Assembly: GCF_001680005.1 (NCBI RefSeq)
Contig: NC_033568.1
Coordinates: 1,116,001 to 1,180,000 of the forward strand
From: Plasmodium coatneyi
Taxonomy: Eukaryota; Apicomplexa; Aconoidasida; Haemosporida; Plasmodiidae
Direction of reading: 5' to 3'
DNA: 64,000 bases
Under the pieces are notes generated by a model, which worked only from the letters and a program-made list of their open reading frames with translations, was not told where the DNA came from and did not search any database. The translations under genes and the position numbers were made by a program. Below are positions 35,733-46,186 of this stretch, in pieces. The first letter of the stretch is position 1. Every line of letters begins with the position of its first letter.

Positions 35733-38468
35733 GGCATCGGCGGGGAGCGCCTATATTCGGATAGTTCGTCTGGTTCGGTTGGCGGCTCAGCAGTTCTGCC
35801 GCTTCCCCCGCGCTAAAGGGACGAAAATGAAAATTTTCTCATCGCAGCGTCATCAGAAATATTATATTTTTTCTTCCAAAGCAGAGAAGCATTTCTTAAA
35901 AAAACAGCCACTTTAAAATATTTGAAAAAATAAATTGAGAAAAAAATATAAACTTTTTTTTGTTCACCTTTCCCTTTTGAAAAAAAATTGCTAACCGTTC
36001 TGGGAATTTTCCAAACTGAAAAATCAGGTGCCTAGCGACATGGCGACGTGGTCAATCTGAAGCACCGGCGCATCATACATGCTTATATTGCTGCGTAGCC
36101 TTCGCGTGGATGAAATCACCTCCGAAATTTGTAGCAGGCAACAATGAAGAATGAATACGCGGCCGAACGCACTTAATATAGAAGAATCAGCCCAGGAGAT
36201 GTTATCCCGCATCGAAGTTGCAAAGCTGCAACGAGGCGAAATTAAAAAAAATTTTTTTTTTTTTTTTTTCCTTGCTGTAAACTTTTCGATTCATCTTGTC
36301 GAATGATTATGTTGCGGTAAATTGTGCCCCTATGGGAGTTGCATACCCTTCGCGGTATACGACTTGTTTGTAAAAATTATCTTTATTCCTACCAATAAAA
36401 AATGGGTAAAAAATAAAATAGGGCAAAAAGAAGGCGAACGGGAAAGGTCCGTTTTGTTGACATTCACATGGCAAATTTAACTGGAAAAAATACCAGACCG
36501 TCGAAACAGGGCGAAGCATTGGTGGGGCGTATTTTTGTGAACATCTCCGCGTAGGAGAAGTGACCCACTGCATTCCCACAAAATGTTCCTTTAAAATTAG
36601 CACCATATTTATGCGTAGAGGTATGGTTACATGTCCGCTTTAATCCCCTCCCCTCCCTCGAATAGGACACCACAGAAAACGGGGGGTAAGGTGAAGGGCG
36701 AAGTAGGGGAGAATAAAAATACGTATGACGTGCATAACTCCGTATGTTAACCCAACCTGCAGTGTTTTATTTTTCAAATAAAGCAATGGACACATCTTTG
36801 TAATCCGCCATGTGATGAGCATAAACACGAATCGCCATGGTTGGGGGGTAGGACGTGCCTGCACGTAGCTGTACCACGTAACATTTTTTGCTTAAATGGT
36901 ATACCTCTGCATCTGTGAGGATCGTCCTCGTTAAGCATTTCTCTAAGTACGCACAAGTTCACGCAATAGATAATAGGACTCACACAACGTGCCAACCATT
37001 TGGTTGAAGCAAAAATTTGACTTAAAACATCGTTTGCATTTTTCTTTCAAATATGTTAATCATGTTGCTATTTTAAAGAAAGGGGTGTGTAGAACTGTTC
37101 GAAGATCACTTTTTCTTTTTTTTTTTAATGGCACGTTTTATGTCCCCATTCATTTAACAATCTTACACGTAAATAACGAATGAGCACGCAGTTTTTTTTT
37201 TTTTTGTCTCTCCACTTAACCCCTTTACGCATATCTTACCCCCTTAGCATAAGGCAAAATGATATGAAAGCCTTGTGTAATAAATTTCCCTTTTTCTATC
37301 GGTTAAATGGACGCGTTGGCCGAAAACCCCGCTTTCACTTTTATGCGTTAAAAAAATGAGGAGGCAATCCACATATATATGGGGTTGTCTCAATTCGATT
37401 GTGTATGACCAACCAGTGTAGCGTGTACATATGCGTATCACACATGTAGATAATTTTTGTATGCCGGCTTTTTGCGCGCCACCCATTGATGTTTCGCGCG
37501 GGGGCAGATTAAGGGGGTGCTGAATGTTCTGTTTTCACGTTAATTTTTCTAATCGGACTGTTTTTCTACATATGGTGTTTATACTTTGTTACCTTGAAAT
37601 GGTAATTTTCCGTTATATTCGCTCGTTTTTTTTCGCTCTTTTTTTCGTTTTTTTTTTCTCCTTTTTTTTCAGTTCGTTCCCCTGGATTCCTTTTTTTCGA
37701 GTTAGTATTTTTATTAACGGCGCAAAAAAACTGTTCCCCCGTTTCCGCTTTTCCAAAAGATGCTTAGACCACACTTTGCGCAGTATTGTACGTATTCATT
37801 TTATCAAATAAACGGAAAAAGAAGTAAGCCCCCTCCATTTTTTTGACAATTTTTTTTTTGTGCAATTTTTTTCTGTGTGACAAAATTTATATTAGGGCAT
37901 TTTTATTTTTTGGACTAATATTATACTTGCATTTTTCTGTGAGAAATTTATTTTAGGGCATTCTTTTTGACATATTTATTAGGGCATTTTTCTTCTTGGA
38001 CAACAATTCTTTTTTTGTTGCAATTTTTTCTTTGTGACAAATTTATATTAGGGCATTTTTTTTTTTGGACAATATATTATTTTTTTTTTTGCCTAATATT
38101 ATACTTAAAATTGAATAAAAAGAAGGAAAGGAAGAAATTATTAAAACATAAAAATTTATGGAGATAAGAAATTATAACAAAAAAATTTAGTGAACATATT
38201 TTGGATCCTTCTGTAAAAAAAGAAATTATCCCAAACAAATCAAAATAAAGTGGGAAGGAAGGAAAAATTTTTTTTTTTCCCGGCATATATTGATTTTACA
38301 CATGAACATGTGAACACTTTCATACAACACCAAAGAAAAAAAAAAATTAAAAACGAAAAGAAAGAAATATTATTCTGCTTCTGAATTGTATGAACTTTGG
38401 GGTTATTTATGCCTCTTCGGGAAGGGAACATTACACATTCCAATGTTATGCATTTAATATGGTACACA
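35733..38468. other. Long intergenic region; left flank of the kir island
   Basis: About 2.7 kb between DIMT1 and the 3' end of the first kir-type gene. The part next to DIMT1 (to about 37.5 kb) looks like ordinary Plasmodium 5' sequence with short homopolymers (36250-36270, 37191-37205). From about 37.6 kb the sequence becomes strongly T-rich and then A-rich and carries the tandem repeat listed separately. No open frame here is convincing. Confidence 0.6.
37850..38100. repeat. Imperfect T-rich tandem repeat with TTAGGGCATTTTT core
   Basis: The core TTAGGGCATT(T)n occurs at about 37892, 37953, 37980 and 38049, each followed by variants of TTGGACAATAT and GTGACAAATTTAT. Spacing is about 30-70 nt, so the unit has degenerated. 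It sits just outside the 3' end of the first kir-type gene, at the left border of the island. Confidence 0.7.
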
Positions 38469-40799
38469 TTACATACGTCCATAACTTATATTCTGAAGAC
38501 CTGGTCTTCCATTCCTTTCCCTTCTCCTTCCTCTGGATGTTGGTGGTGACCTACCATCATATATGGTAGATGCATCTTCTTCCATAGAACCTATCGTCGA
38601 ACCAAGTGTGGAGGAATATTCTGTTGTTAAGTTGTCGTCGTCTTCCGTTAATGTATCAAAGTCGCTTTCAATTGTTCTTCTTTTTTTTCTTTTATTATTG
38701 TTATTTCTATTGCTACTACCCCGAAAGATATTCTTTGCCAAATCGAATACAGAAGTATACTAAAATAAGAGAAAAGAAGGGGGTGGAAGATGGGAAAAGG
38801 AACGTGCAGCATATATATATAACACATATATATTAACATTTATTATTCCAACAGGGAGGAAGAAGGAATGAATATATTAGTGTACATGTTGCATTATTTA
38901 TACTTTTAAGTATATTGGTCGTAATTACTTTATATAAAAAGAAAAAAACTGTTGGTATTCCTACTGCGCTAACTACAGAGGGTATGGTGGCAGTAAGGTT
39001 CGGATCCGTTTCATGCGCAGGACCAATTGATTCCGTAGCCTGAGGATCACGTTCTACTTCACATTCCTGTTCTAATAGGTCCTTATATTTGCTGCCATTA
39101 ATCAGCTGCTTAAAGTCTGTACAATATTTTTCCCTATTCTTTGTATTACACACTGCACTCATATTACTGTAAGCTCCACAAAAGTTGTCCAAATAACCCC
39201 CAATACTCTCATCACAAGGATAACTAGGGGATTCTGGCTGGCCCCGTACAGTATCATAGTCATGGGAGAGATCATATATTACTTTCATTCGGTTGAAATT
39301 GGTTTCGCTAATATCATTGTATATATTTATACACTTGAAATCATCTTTATTTGCCTTTATTTCCTGATAAATCTTCTCTATAACTCCTGATAATTCACTA
39401 CTCTTCGGACTGCTAGATACTATATCCCCTATGTAATAATACAGGTACTTGCATTCCTCACCTTCTGGATCTAGACTTTCTCCTTTCTTCAATATATAAC
39501 ACAGTGCTCCCACAATTTCTTTGGCATACTTATTAAGATCTGTATGATTCTCCAATGCAATCTTCATTTGATTTGTCCACGACCAGCTACTATCACAATT
39601 GGTCATACCTTTATTAAATTCTTCATAGTACTCTTTATTTGAGGGTAACTCTTTTAAGCACTCATTCTATAATCGTAATTAATAGAATACATATATTTTC
39701 CCCCATGTACTTTTACAACTTTCCTACTCCATAGAGTACATAAATAATTGTTCGCATGTACAACAGTTACATATATATGCATTTCGCATAAGAAATGTTG
39801 TTCATTTTCAATGAAGACATTGAGTAAGGATGTTGTTTATTTTGCACAAGGAATGTTGTTCATTTCACCTGTCTAATTATAGGGGAAAAAAATTTTTTTT
39901 CCCTTTGCCATTTTTTTCGTACCTCCTGGTGGGAGACTGCTAATCCAGAAGAGGGATCTTCCACTTCGGGTGCTGTAGGGCATGTTAATTTTAATGGTTG
40001 CCCGTTTGGAAAATATTTCCCATACTTACTTTCAAATATAGTACAGTATGGATCAGTACCGCTGCCTGTACAAGTGCCCTTCATACTCTGATATTTTAAA
40101 TTAATGTCTCCCATGGAACTGTTAATTTTTTCACAGCGGGAATTGTTCCCCTGCTTTACTTCACTTTGCACAGTATCATAATTGTAGGAAAAATCGAATA
40201 ATATTTTCCTCATGTCAAAAATACTGTGGCTTATACCAGGGTATAAATTAGTACATATACTATTACCATTGTTCTTGGGAAATCCATCGTAAATTGTCTC
40301 CATGACTTGTTCAAATGTGTAGTGACTATTTAAATTGTCCTTTACTTTGGTACCTAACCAGTAGTAGAAAAATTCCCAGGGGTCATAGTCGAGTGGTTGT
40401 TGCTTTTCCTTTTGCAGATTCATTCCATTTGCCCTGCACCATGCCTTTGGGATTTGCTTTACCCACCCCTCGTAACTAATTCCCTTTCTGCTTAATACTG
40501 TCACTAACTCCCCTGTAACCTGTTGCCCGTATTTTTCTCTTCCTGATCCTCGGAGACACGGTCGCCCCCCTTTATTGAATATATCATATATCTGCTCTGA
40601 GGGTAATTTATTTGAACCTTTCTTTCCCTAAAAATATAATCAATGGGAAGTAGAATGTGGAAATAGGTGTGTCCACCTTTCCCTATATTTCTAATTTCAC
40701 ATTGTAAATGGTTGTTGTTGTTGTGTGTGAACTTAGATATTAACTTTAATCAGAGTATAGAATTTTCTATATTCCCTACCGTATACTTACTTTTACCAT
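38469..40799 (-). CDS. kir-type PIR variant antigen with two PIR domains
   Basis: Four minus-strand exons, all phase 0: 40791-40799 (ATG plus two codons, donor GTAAGT), 39923-40627, 38929-39666 and 38469-38759, giving 580 residues. Exon 2 opens with LPSEQIYDIF and has FFYYWLGT and YNYDTV motifs. Exon 3 opens with LPSNKEYYEEF, has LYYYIGD and ends in a membrane helix with FFLYK, where PIR genes usually splice. Exon 4 gives a basic, acidic-Ser tail ending in NISYGRM, the usual PIR ending. PIR proteins are exported to the infected red cell and vary between parasites. The lack of a membrane segment or stop at the end of exon 2 (before donor GTACGA) favours one two-domain gene over two neighbours. 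It could instead be a truncated gene followed by a complete one that lacks its own 9-nt first exon. Confidence 0.85.
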
Positions 40800-41698
40800 T
40801 TTTTATTAGTATACCCCTCCCTTATACAATATATATATATATGTTAAAATTACTCCTTCATTTATATATATATAAAGACTGATAAAAGGAAAATTTCCTC
40901 CCTTTCTGTATGATTATGTATATATTACACTTTTAACTTGCCCCCCCAAATTAGTATACACATTGTTCCAATTCTTTAAACAGTAATAACACAATATGTA
41001 CTGTATCTAAATTATCATATGTGCACATATATAATTAAAGCTAACAAAATGTTGGAATGGGCTTACTGAAATGAAAGCATAGAGGAAAAAAAAAAAAAAA
41101 GGAACCTCCCTTTTTTTACATTTCTTATCCATTCATATTGTTGGATTATGATGGACTACTCGTAACATTATATTATTATATACCTTATTCAATTATTGCA
41201 TACATAAAGGAAACTTAATTCTTTTTTCCCTTTCCTATAGGAAACTTTTTCTCTTGCACTGCATTTATGCTGAAATAGTATAAGAAGCATGCTAACAGTT
41301 CCCAATATGTAATACACCTCATACACACAATGTATTCTTCCTATCTTTCCGAATTGAATGGATATTTACACATGCTAAAGGGACCACAACATTTATGGAA
41401 TATATGAACAATATACACTACATGAAATTTCACTAAATATATGCGCAATAAAGTGTATGTATATCACTCAATGTACACTTTTCAGTATACATACTTTCTC
41501 TACATCCGATTTCTAATTACTAACAGTTTCATTCATTCTTCTTCTATTAGGACACTGTAAATAAACTACGTATTCTAAAAATATGCATTGTACTATTTGA
41601 ATTACCTTCCTGCATCCCACTAAGCTCATAATATATTTCTATATATTAATACAACTCCCCCCATCCTTCAGATTTTACAGGTTCAGCACGGTTACGAG
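40800..41698. other. 5' flank of the first kir-type gene
   Basis: AT-rich upstream region of the minus-strand kir gene. A block at about 40954-41040 is similar to one upstream of the second kir gene. An A-run lies at 41085-41100. No coding sequence is seen up to the telomeric repeats. Confidence 0.6.
40954..41040 (-). promoter_or_regulatory. kir upstream block, copy 1
   Basis: About 155 nt upstream of the first kir start codon. On the plus strand it shares with 46421-46500, in the same order, TATACA/TATAT-TTGTTC, TCTTTAA, CAGTAATAACACA versus TAGCAACAACACAG, and ATATATAATTAA. Conserved order in otherwise diverged AT-rich flanks suggests a shared promoter or simply shared ancestry. Confidence 0.55.
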
Positions 41699-41699
41699 A

Positions 41700-42355
41700 C
41701 CACATGGTTTACGGTTCAGGGTTTAGGGTTTAGGTTTTAGGGTTTACGGTTTAGCGTTTACGTTTTAGGGTTTAGGATTTATGTTTTAGGGTTTAGGCTT
41801 TAAGATATAGGGTTAAGTTTTAAAGCTTCAGGGTTTAGGGTTCAGATTTTGGGGTTCAGGATTTACGTTTTAGGGTTTAGCGTTTTAGGGTTTAGCGTTT
41901 TAGGGTTTAGCGTTTTAGGGTTGAAGATTTATGGTTTAGTGTTAGATTTTAGCATTTAGCGTTTATGTTTTCGACACAGGATCTAGGGCTTAGGGTTGAA
42001 GGTTTAGGCTTATGTTTACAGGATGCAGGGCTAAATGTTAAGGGTTCAAGTTTTAGGGATCAGTGTTCAGGTTTCAGGGTTTAGGGTTCAGTGTTTAGGG
42101 ATCAGTGTTTAGGGTTTAGGTTTCAGATTTTATGGTTTAGGTTTGAGGGTTTCAGTGTTTAGAGTTTAGGGTTTAGGGTTCAGGTTTTAGGGTTCAGAGT
42201 TCATGGTTTAGCGTTCAGGGTTCACGGTTTAGGGTTCAGGGTGCAGGGTTTAGTGTTCAGGTTTCATAGTTTAGGGTTAAGGTTTGAGTTTGCAGAGTTC
42301 ATCGTTTAGGGGTCAGGTTTGAGGGTTTAGGATTTAGGGTTAAGGGTTTAGGGTG
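41700..42355 (+). repeat. Interstitial telomere-type repeat array
   Basis: About 650 nt of degenerate GGGTTTA/GGGTTCA heptamers with variants such as GCGTTTA, GGGATCA and GTGTTCA. The G-rich strand is the plus strand, so it is oriented like a telomere facing right. Intrachromosomal arrays of this kind next to kir and SICAvar genes are characteristic of P. knowlesi and its close relatives. Confidence 0.95.
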
Positions 42356-43110
42356 GAAGACTTTATTTCTGAGAAAGTTGTTACTACGCAAGATATTCTT
42401 AGGTAGGGTGTTCCTCAGGAAGAGGTTCCAAGTTCAGATTGCCGATTTAGGGAGGAAAGAGTTTGTTCCTAAGGAAGGTTTTCCTAAGGTAGAGGTTCGA
42501 TGTTCAGATTCCGCGTTTAATGAAGCAATTTCTATGGTTCTTGTTCCTAAGGAACAGGTTCCAAGTTCAAATTCCGGGTTTGGGGAAGGAAGACTTCGTT
42601 CCTAAAGGAGATGTTCCTAAGGAACAGGTTGCAAATTCAGATTCCGGGTTTAGGGAGGAAGACTGTGTTCCTAAGGATGTTGTTTCTAAGGAAGGTATTC
42701 CTATGGAGCACGTTCCAAGGTCAGATTCCGGGTTTAGGGAAGGAAGACTTTGTTCCTAGAGAAGATGTTCCTAAGAAAGATGTTCCTGAGGAGGGTGTTC
42801 CTAAGGAACAGTTTCCAGGTTTAGGTTCCGGGTATAGGGAGGAAAACTTTGTCCTTAAGGAACATGTTCCTAATAAGGAGGATCAAAATTCAAATTCCGG
42901 GTTTAGGGTTGATGTTCTTAAGGAACAGTTTCCCTGTTCAGATTCCGGGTTTTGGGAGGAAGACTTTGTTCCTATGGAAAATGTTACTATGGAAGGTGTT
43001 CCTATGGAAGAAGTTCCACGTTCAGATTTCGGGTTTTAGGGAGGAAGACTTTGTTCTTAGGGAAGATGTTCTTATAGAACAGGTTCCAAGTTCAGATTCC
43101 GGGTTTTAGG
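42356..43110 (+). repeat. Hybrid minisatellite: 15-nt coding-like subunits plus a telomere motif
   Basis: Eight or nine imperfect units of about 65-145 nt. Each has a GAAGACTTTGTTCCTAAGG start, one to several 15-nt subunits of the type GATGTTCCTAAGGAA, then GTTCCAAGTTCAGATTCC and a GGGTTTAGGGAG end. The end is itself a telomere heptamer. Because the subunits are multiples of three, parts translate as VPKED/VPKEQ and SSDSGF strings in several frames broken by indels and stops. I therefore treat the open frames here as repeat by-products, not genes. Confidence 0.85.
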
Positions 43111-43761
43111 GTGTAGTAAATATTTTTCTTTTTTTTTTTTTTTGTATGAAAGTGTTTGAATGTTCATGTGCAATTAATATAAGTCAGATACAGAATTTTT
43201 CCACTTCACGAGCGTGTTGGAAAATTTCTTTTATTGAACATCCAAAATATGTTCATTAAATTTTTTTTGTTATAACTTTTTATTTTCATAATTTTTTTTT
43301 ATCTTAATAATTTGTTTTTTCTCTTTTTTAATTCCAGTTGTGGACATTTGAAAAAAGTGCTCCTCTAAATTGTGCGCGAGGGTTCGCGAAGATACGCAAA
43401 AAAAAAAAAAGTGTCTTAAAAAAAAGAAGTGTGTTCTTACAAAAAAAAAAAAAAAAAAGAAAGAAACTGTGTTAACAATAACACAAATTTTTACCATCTC
43501 TCATGTGTATACACGGAAAAGAATAAAATGATATAAGAACGAACTGGCACATTTAAAAAAAAAAAAAAAAAAAAAAATTGAATGGAATTGAATTGTGTTA
43601 ATTCATAATATTAGAGAAAAAAAAAAAAAGAAAAGAGAAAAATAAGGAAAGAAAGAAAATTAATTTTGTTCTTACGCTGTAAGAACAGTGAGTGATAATT
43701 TATGTTCCTCTTCGGGAAAGACATTACATTACGACGTATTACATTCCACACAATGTGTGTT
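43111..43761. other. AT-rich spacer at the 3' end of the second kir-type gene
   Basis: Homopolymer-rich (T-run 43129-43143, A-runs near 43401-43412, 43441-43458, 43555-43577 and 43617-43629) with no coding sequence. It separates the repeat block from the kir tail exon. Confidence 0.6.
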
Positions 43762-46186
43762 TTACATGTTTTGATAACTAATATTCTTCCTGTTTGCTGG
43801 TCTTCTATTGTTTGTTCTTCTGGAAGGTGTAGCATATGAAACAGAACCTTCTGTTGACTCATCCTCCGAAGAATATTCTGTTGAATTGTCCGCTGAATGG
43901 AATGACGAGTCTTCTGTTAAATATTCGTTAGAATCATCAGATTCAGGATTGAAGTTCCGCTTATTGGATCTTCTTTCCGTTCTTCTGTTAGAAGAGTAGT
44001 TACTTCTCCGAGAAAAAAATGGTGAGTACTAAATAAAAAAAAAAGAATGGAAGGAACCATACATAGAAGCTATATATCACCGTACTCCCTAACATTAACT
44101 ACTCAGAAGAGAGAGGAAAACATTAGTACAGCATATTATTATTATTTGTACTCCTACAATAATTATAATTGGAGTAGTACTTACTTTATAAAAGAAGAAG
44201 GCCAGAAGTGGTACTCCTATTAGCACAGCAGCAGTAGGTGGCATAATAATGGACAATGGTGAACCTTCTGTTGGACCTGCTGCACTAGCGGCACCTGCAT
44301 AACCGTCTTGCCTAATTGTTTCAGTAGCTGCTGGAGGTGTTGTTTGTGCTTCAGATGTGGCGACGGCGTCACCTAAGTCGAAGTCGTCCCCAGCAGAAGG
44401 TTCCTTCCCATGTCCAATTCCAACCCCTGGAGCAACTCCTACTGCAGGAGCAAGACCTACCCCAGGTGCAGTTTCTTCTCCTTTTATTGCATCACACATC
44501 TGTTTAGATAATGTTTTATTACGGTATTTATCATATTTACTGTAGAATTCTTCACAATAGGAACCACCCTCAGAATGCCTTGCACACTGTGAATTCATTT
44601 TCCCATAGGCGTCAGGAACTGCCCCCAGGGAACTAGAATATTGATCTACCCCGCTGAAATCAGCTACTAAAAGGTCGGCACACATAGTATTAAAGTTATA
44701 ATAGTAGTCGAATACTTTTCTCATATCGTTGAAATGTAGTTTGGCCGTGTCAGTGTACATATTTGCACAACTTGCATCAGAGCCCCATTGCCGCAGTGTA
44801 CTATATATTGTGTCCATGATACTCTTAAAATTAGTTATGCCCTCCCTCTCCTTCCGCACTATGTCCCCTAACCAATAATAAAAAAATTTACAACGTTCCT
44901 TATGGGCCCGATCCTGTTCACTCATTCCTTTGTTCACGTAATACCAGACACTTGCGATTTTATTCGTACAATCAGAAGTAATACCATACGTTGATAATAC
45001 GCCCCGCAGACTCCCTTCTATTGTACTAACTTGAGTATAACCACCATATAGCTCTTGGTAAAGGTCGAAATTACCGTATATTTCCTTTGAAGGTAAAGTA
45101 ATCGAAAGTGGAACATACAAATACAATCAGTAAAATATGTGCATATTTGTACATTCCTTATTATATTATTCAAATAACATTATATACATATAACTCTATA
45201 TATTCTTATTAGGAAATGAATTGTATTACCCCTGCCATTAATTCAGGTTCATGTCTATGTCCTTGGGGTCCATTCGCACTTTCCGAAAGTTCCTCCTCAT
45301 GCTGCGCCTTCCGTGCAGTGGTGCACTTTAGTTTTGGCAGTTCCTTCGGTGGCCACCGTTTACAGCTCCTGTGTTCCCAGTATTTACTCTTAAATCTTCT
45401 ACAACACTTATCATCACTACCATCACAAATACTACATAACAGTTTATATGCAGCCTGAGCTTTCCTCTGCTGCCCAGTATATTCTGGACTATGGCAACCT
45501 ATCGTAAATGTCGGCTCCTTTTGCCAAGCACTAACGTTATAATCATAATCGAATAGTACTTTACAACCTGGGAAAACGTATTGGCCAACATCTTTGTACA
45601 ATTCATTGAATTCATCTTTGCATTGGCCTTCTGGCAGTGCACTGTAAATTTTCTCCATAATGTCCGCAAGGCCATGAGAACCTAATTTCTCCTTTATTTT
45701 ATCACCTAACCAGTGATAAAAGAAACGACAGGGCTTATAGTAGGGTTGGGGGACTCCGTCCCTGTTCTCTGTACATGCGTAACAATAGTTTCTCACAAAA
45801 ATTTCGGCCAAGTTTACACCACTACTCATCCACGTTTCCAACACCGGTTCCAACTTATTCCCATTCTGTTTGCAGCATTCATGTTCTCTTTCCTGTTTAC
45901 CACACCGCACGCCATCGTCCAGCAGCTTGTATATTTTTTCTGAGGGTAGTGCACTTGAACCTCCACCCTAAAAGTATAGAATTGACGAACGAAGTAGAAT
46001 ATGTGTATGTGTATATTCCTATGGGTCCTCCTCCTCCTCTTTTTTTAAGAGCGCCATTATTCTGTTGCACACACATTCAGTTGTTAATTCTAAAAAGGAA
46101 GGATTATTTTTTCCTTTTCTCTTCCATTTTCTGTGTGTTCTTTTCTCTTTTTTCTTGTGTGTGCTCTTTATTCTTACCTCTAACAT
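43762..46186 (-). CDS. kir-type PIR variant antigen with two PIR domains and a CD99-like segment
   Basis: Four minus-strand exons, all phase 0: 46178-46186 (ATG plus two codons, donor GTAAGA), 45230-45967, 44185-45084 and 43762-44028, giving 637 residues. Domain 1 opens GGGSSALPSEKIY and has CRFFYHWLGD. Domain 2 has CKFFYYWLGD and Cys-rich blocks, then a low-complexity stem and a membrane helix ending FFFYK at the usual PIR splice site. The tail is Arg/Ser/Glu-rich and ends NISYQNM. The stem holds an APGVG-type repeat and then PSAGDDFDLGDAV (44362-44400), identical to a stretch of CD99, a T-cell surface protein, as I recall it. P. knowlesi KIR proteins are known for such host mimicry. The LPSKEIY start of domain 2 has no AG before it, so splicing is modelled to the next AG (exon start 45084), in frame but losing LPSK. 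Confidence 0.85.
44362..44400 (-). other. CD99-identical 13-residue segment
   Basis: The minus strand encodes PSAGDDFDLGDAV in the extracellular stem of the second kir-type gene. I recall the same 13 residues in primate CD99. Its codons are more GC-rich than the surrounding kir sequence. Mimicry of CD99 by KIR proteins is established for P. knowlesi. Confidence 0.85.
44410..44475 (-). repeat. Short APGVG-type repeat in the kir stem
   Basis: Three imperfect copies of a six-to-seven-residue unit (APGVGL, APAVGV, APGVGI) lie immediately N-terminal to the CD99-like segment. The composition is elastin-like, giving a flexible, extended stalk. Confidence 0.7.

Noticed and set aside
35269..35916. 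215-codon plus-strand open frame
   Set aside because: It is fully antisense to the conserved DIMT1 coding region and has no features of its own.
37524..37811. 95-codon Phe-rich open frame
   Set aside because: Its composition follows from T-runs rather than selection for a membrane protein.
42378..43109. Overlapping plus-strand open frames encoding VPKED-type repeats
   Set aside because: They are spread over several frames, interrupted by indels and stops, and lie wholly within the minisatellite; they follow from a 15-nt unit, not from a gene.
38469..45910. Four separate kir-type genes, one per long open frame
   Set aside because: The domain-1 frames lack a membrane segment and tail, and their donors join in phase to the next domain exon; two two-domain genes explain the data better, although not beyond doubt.
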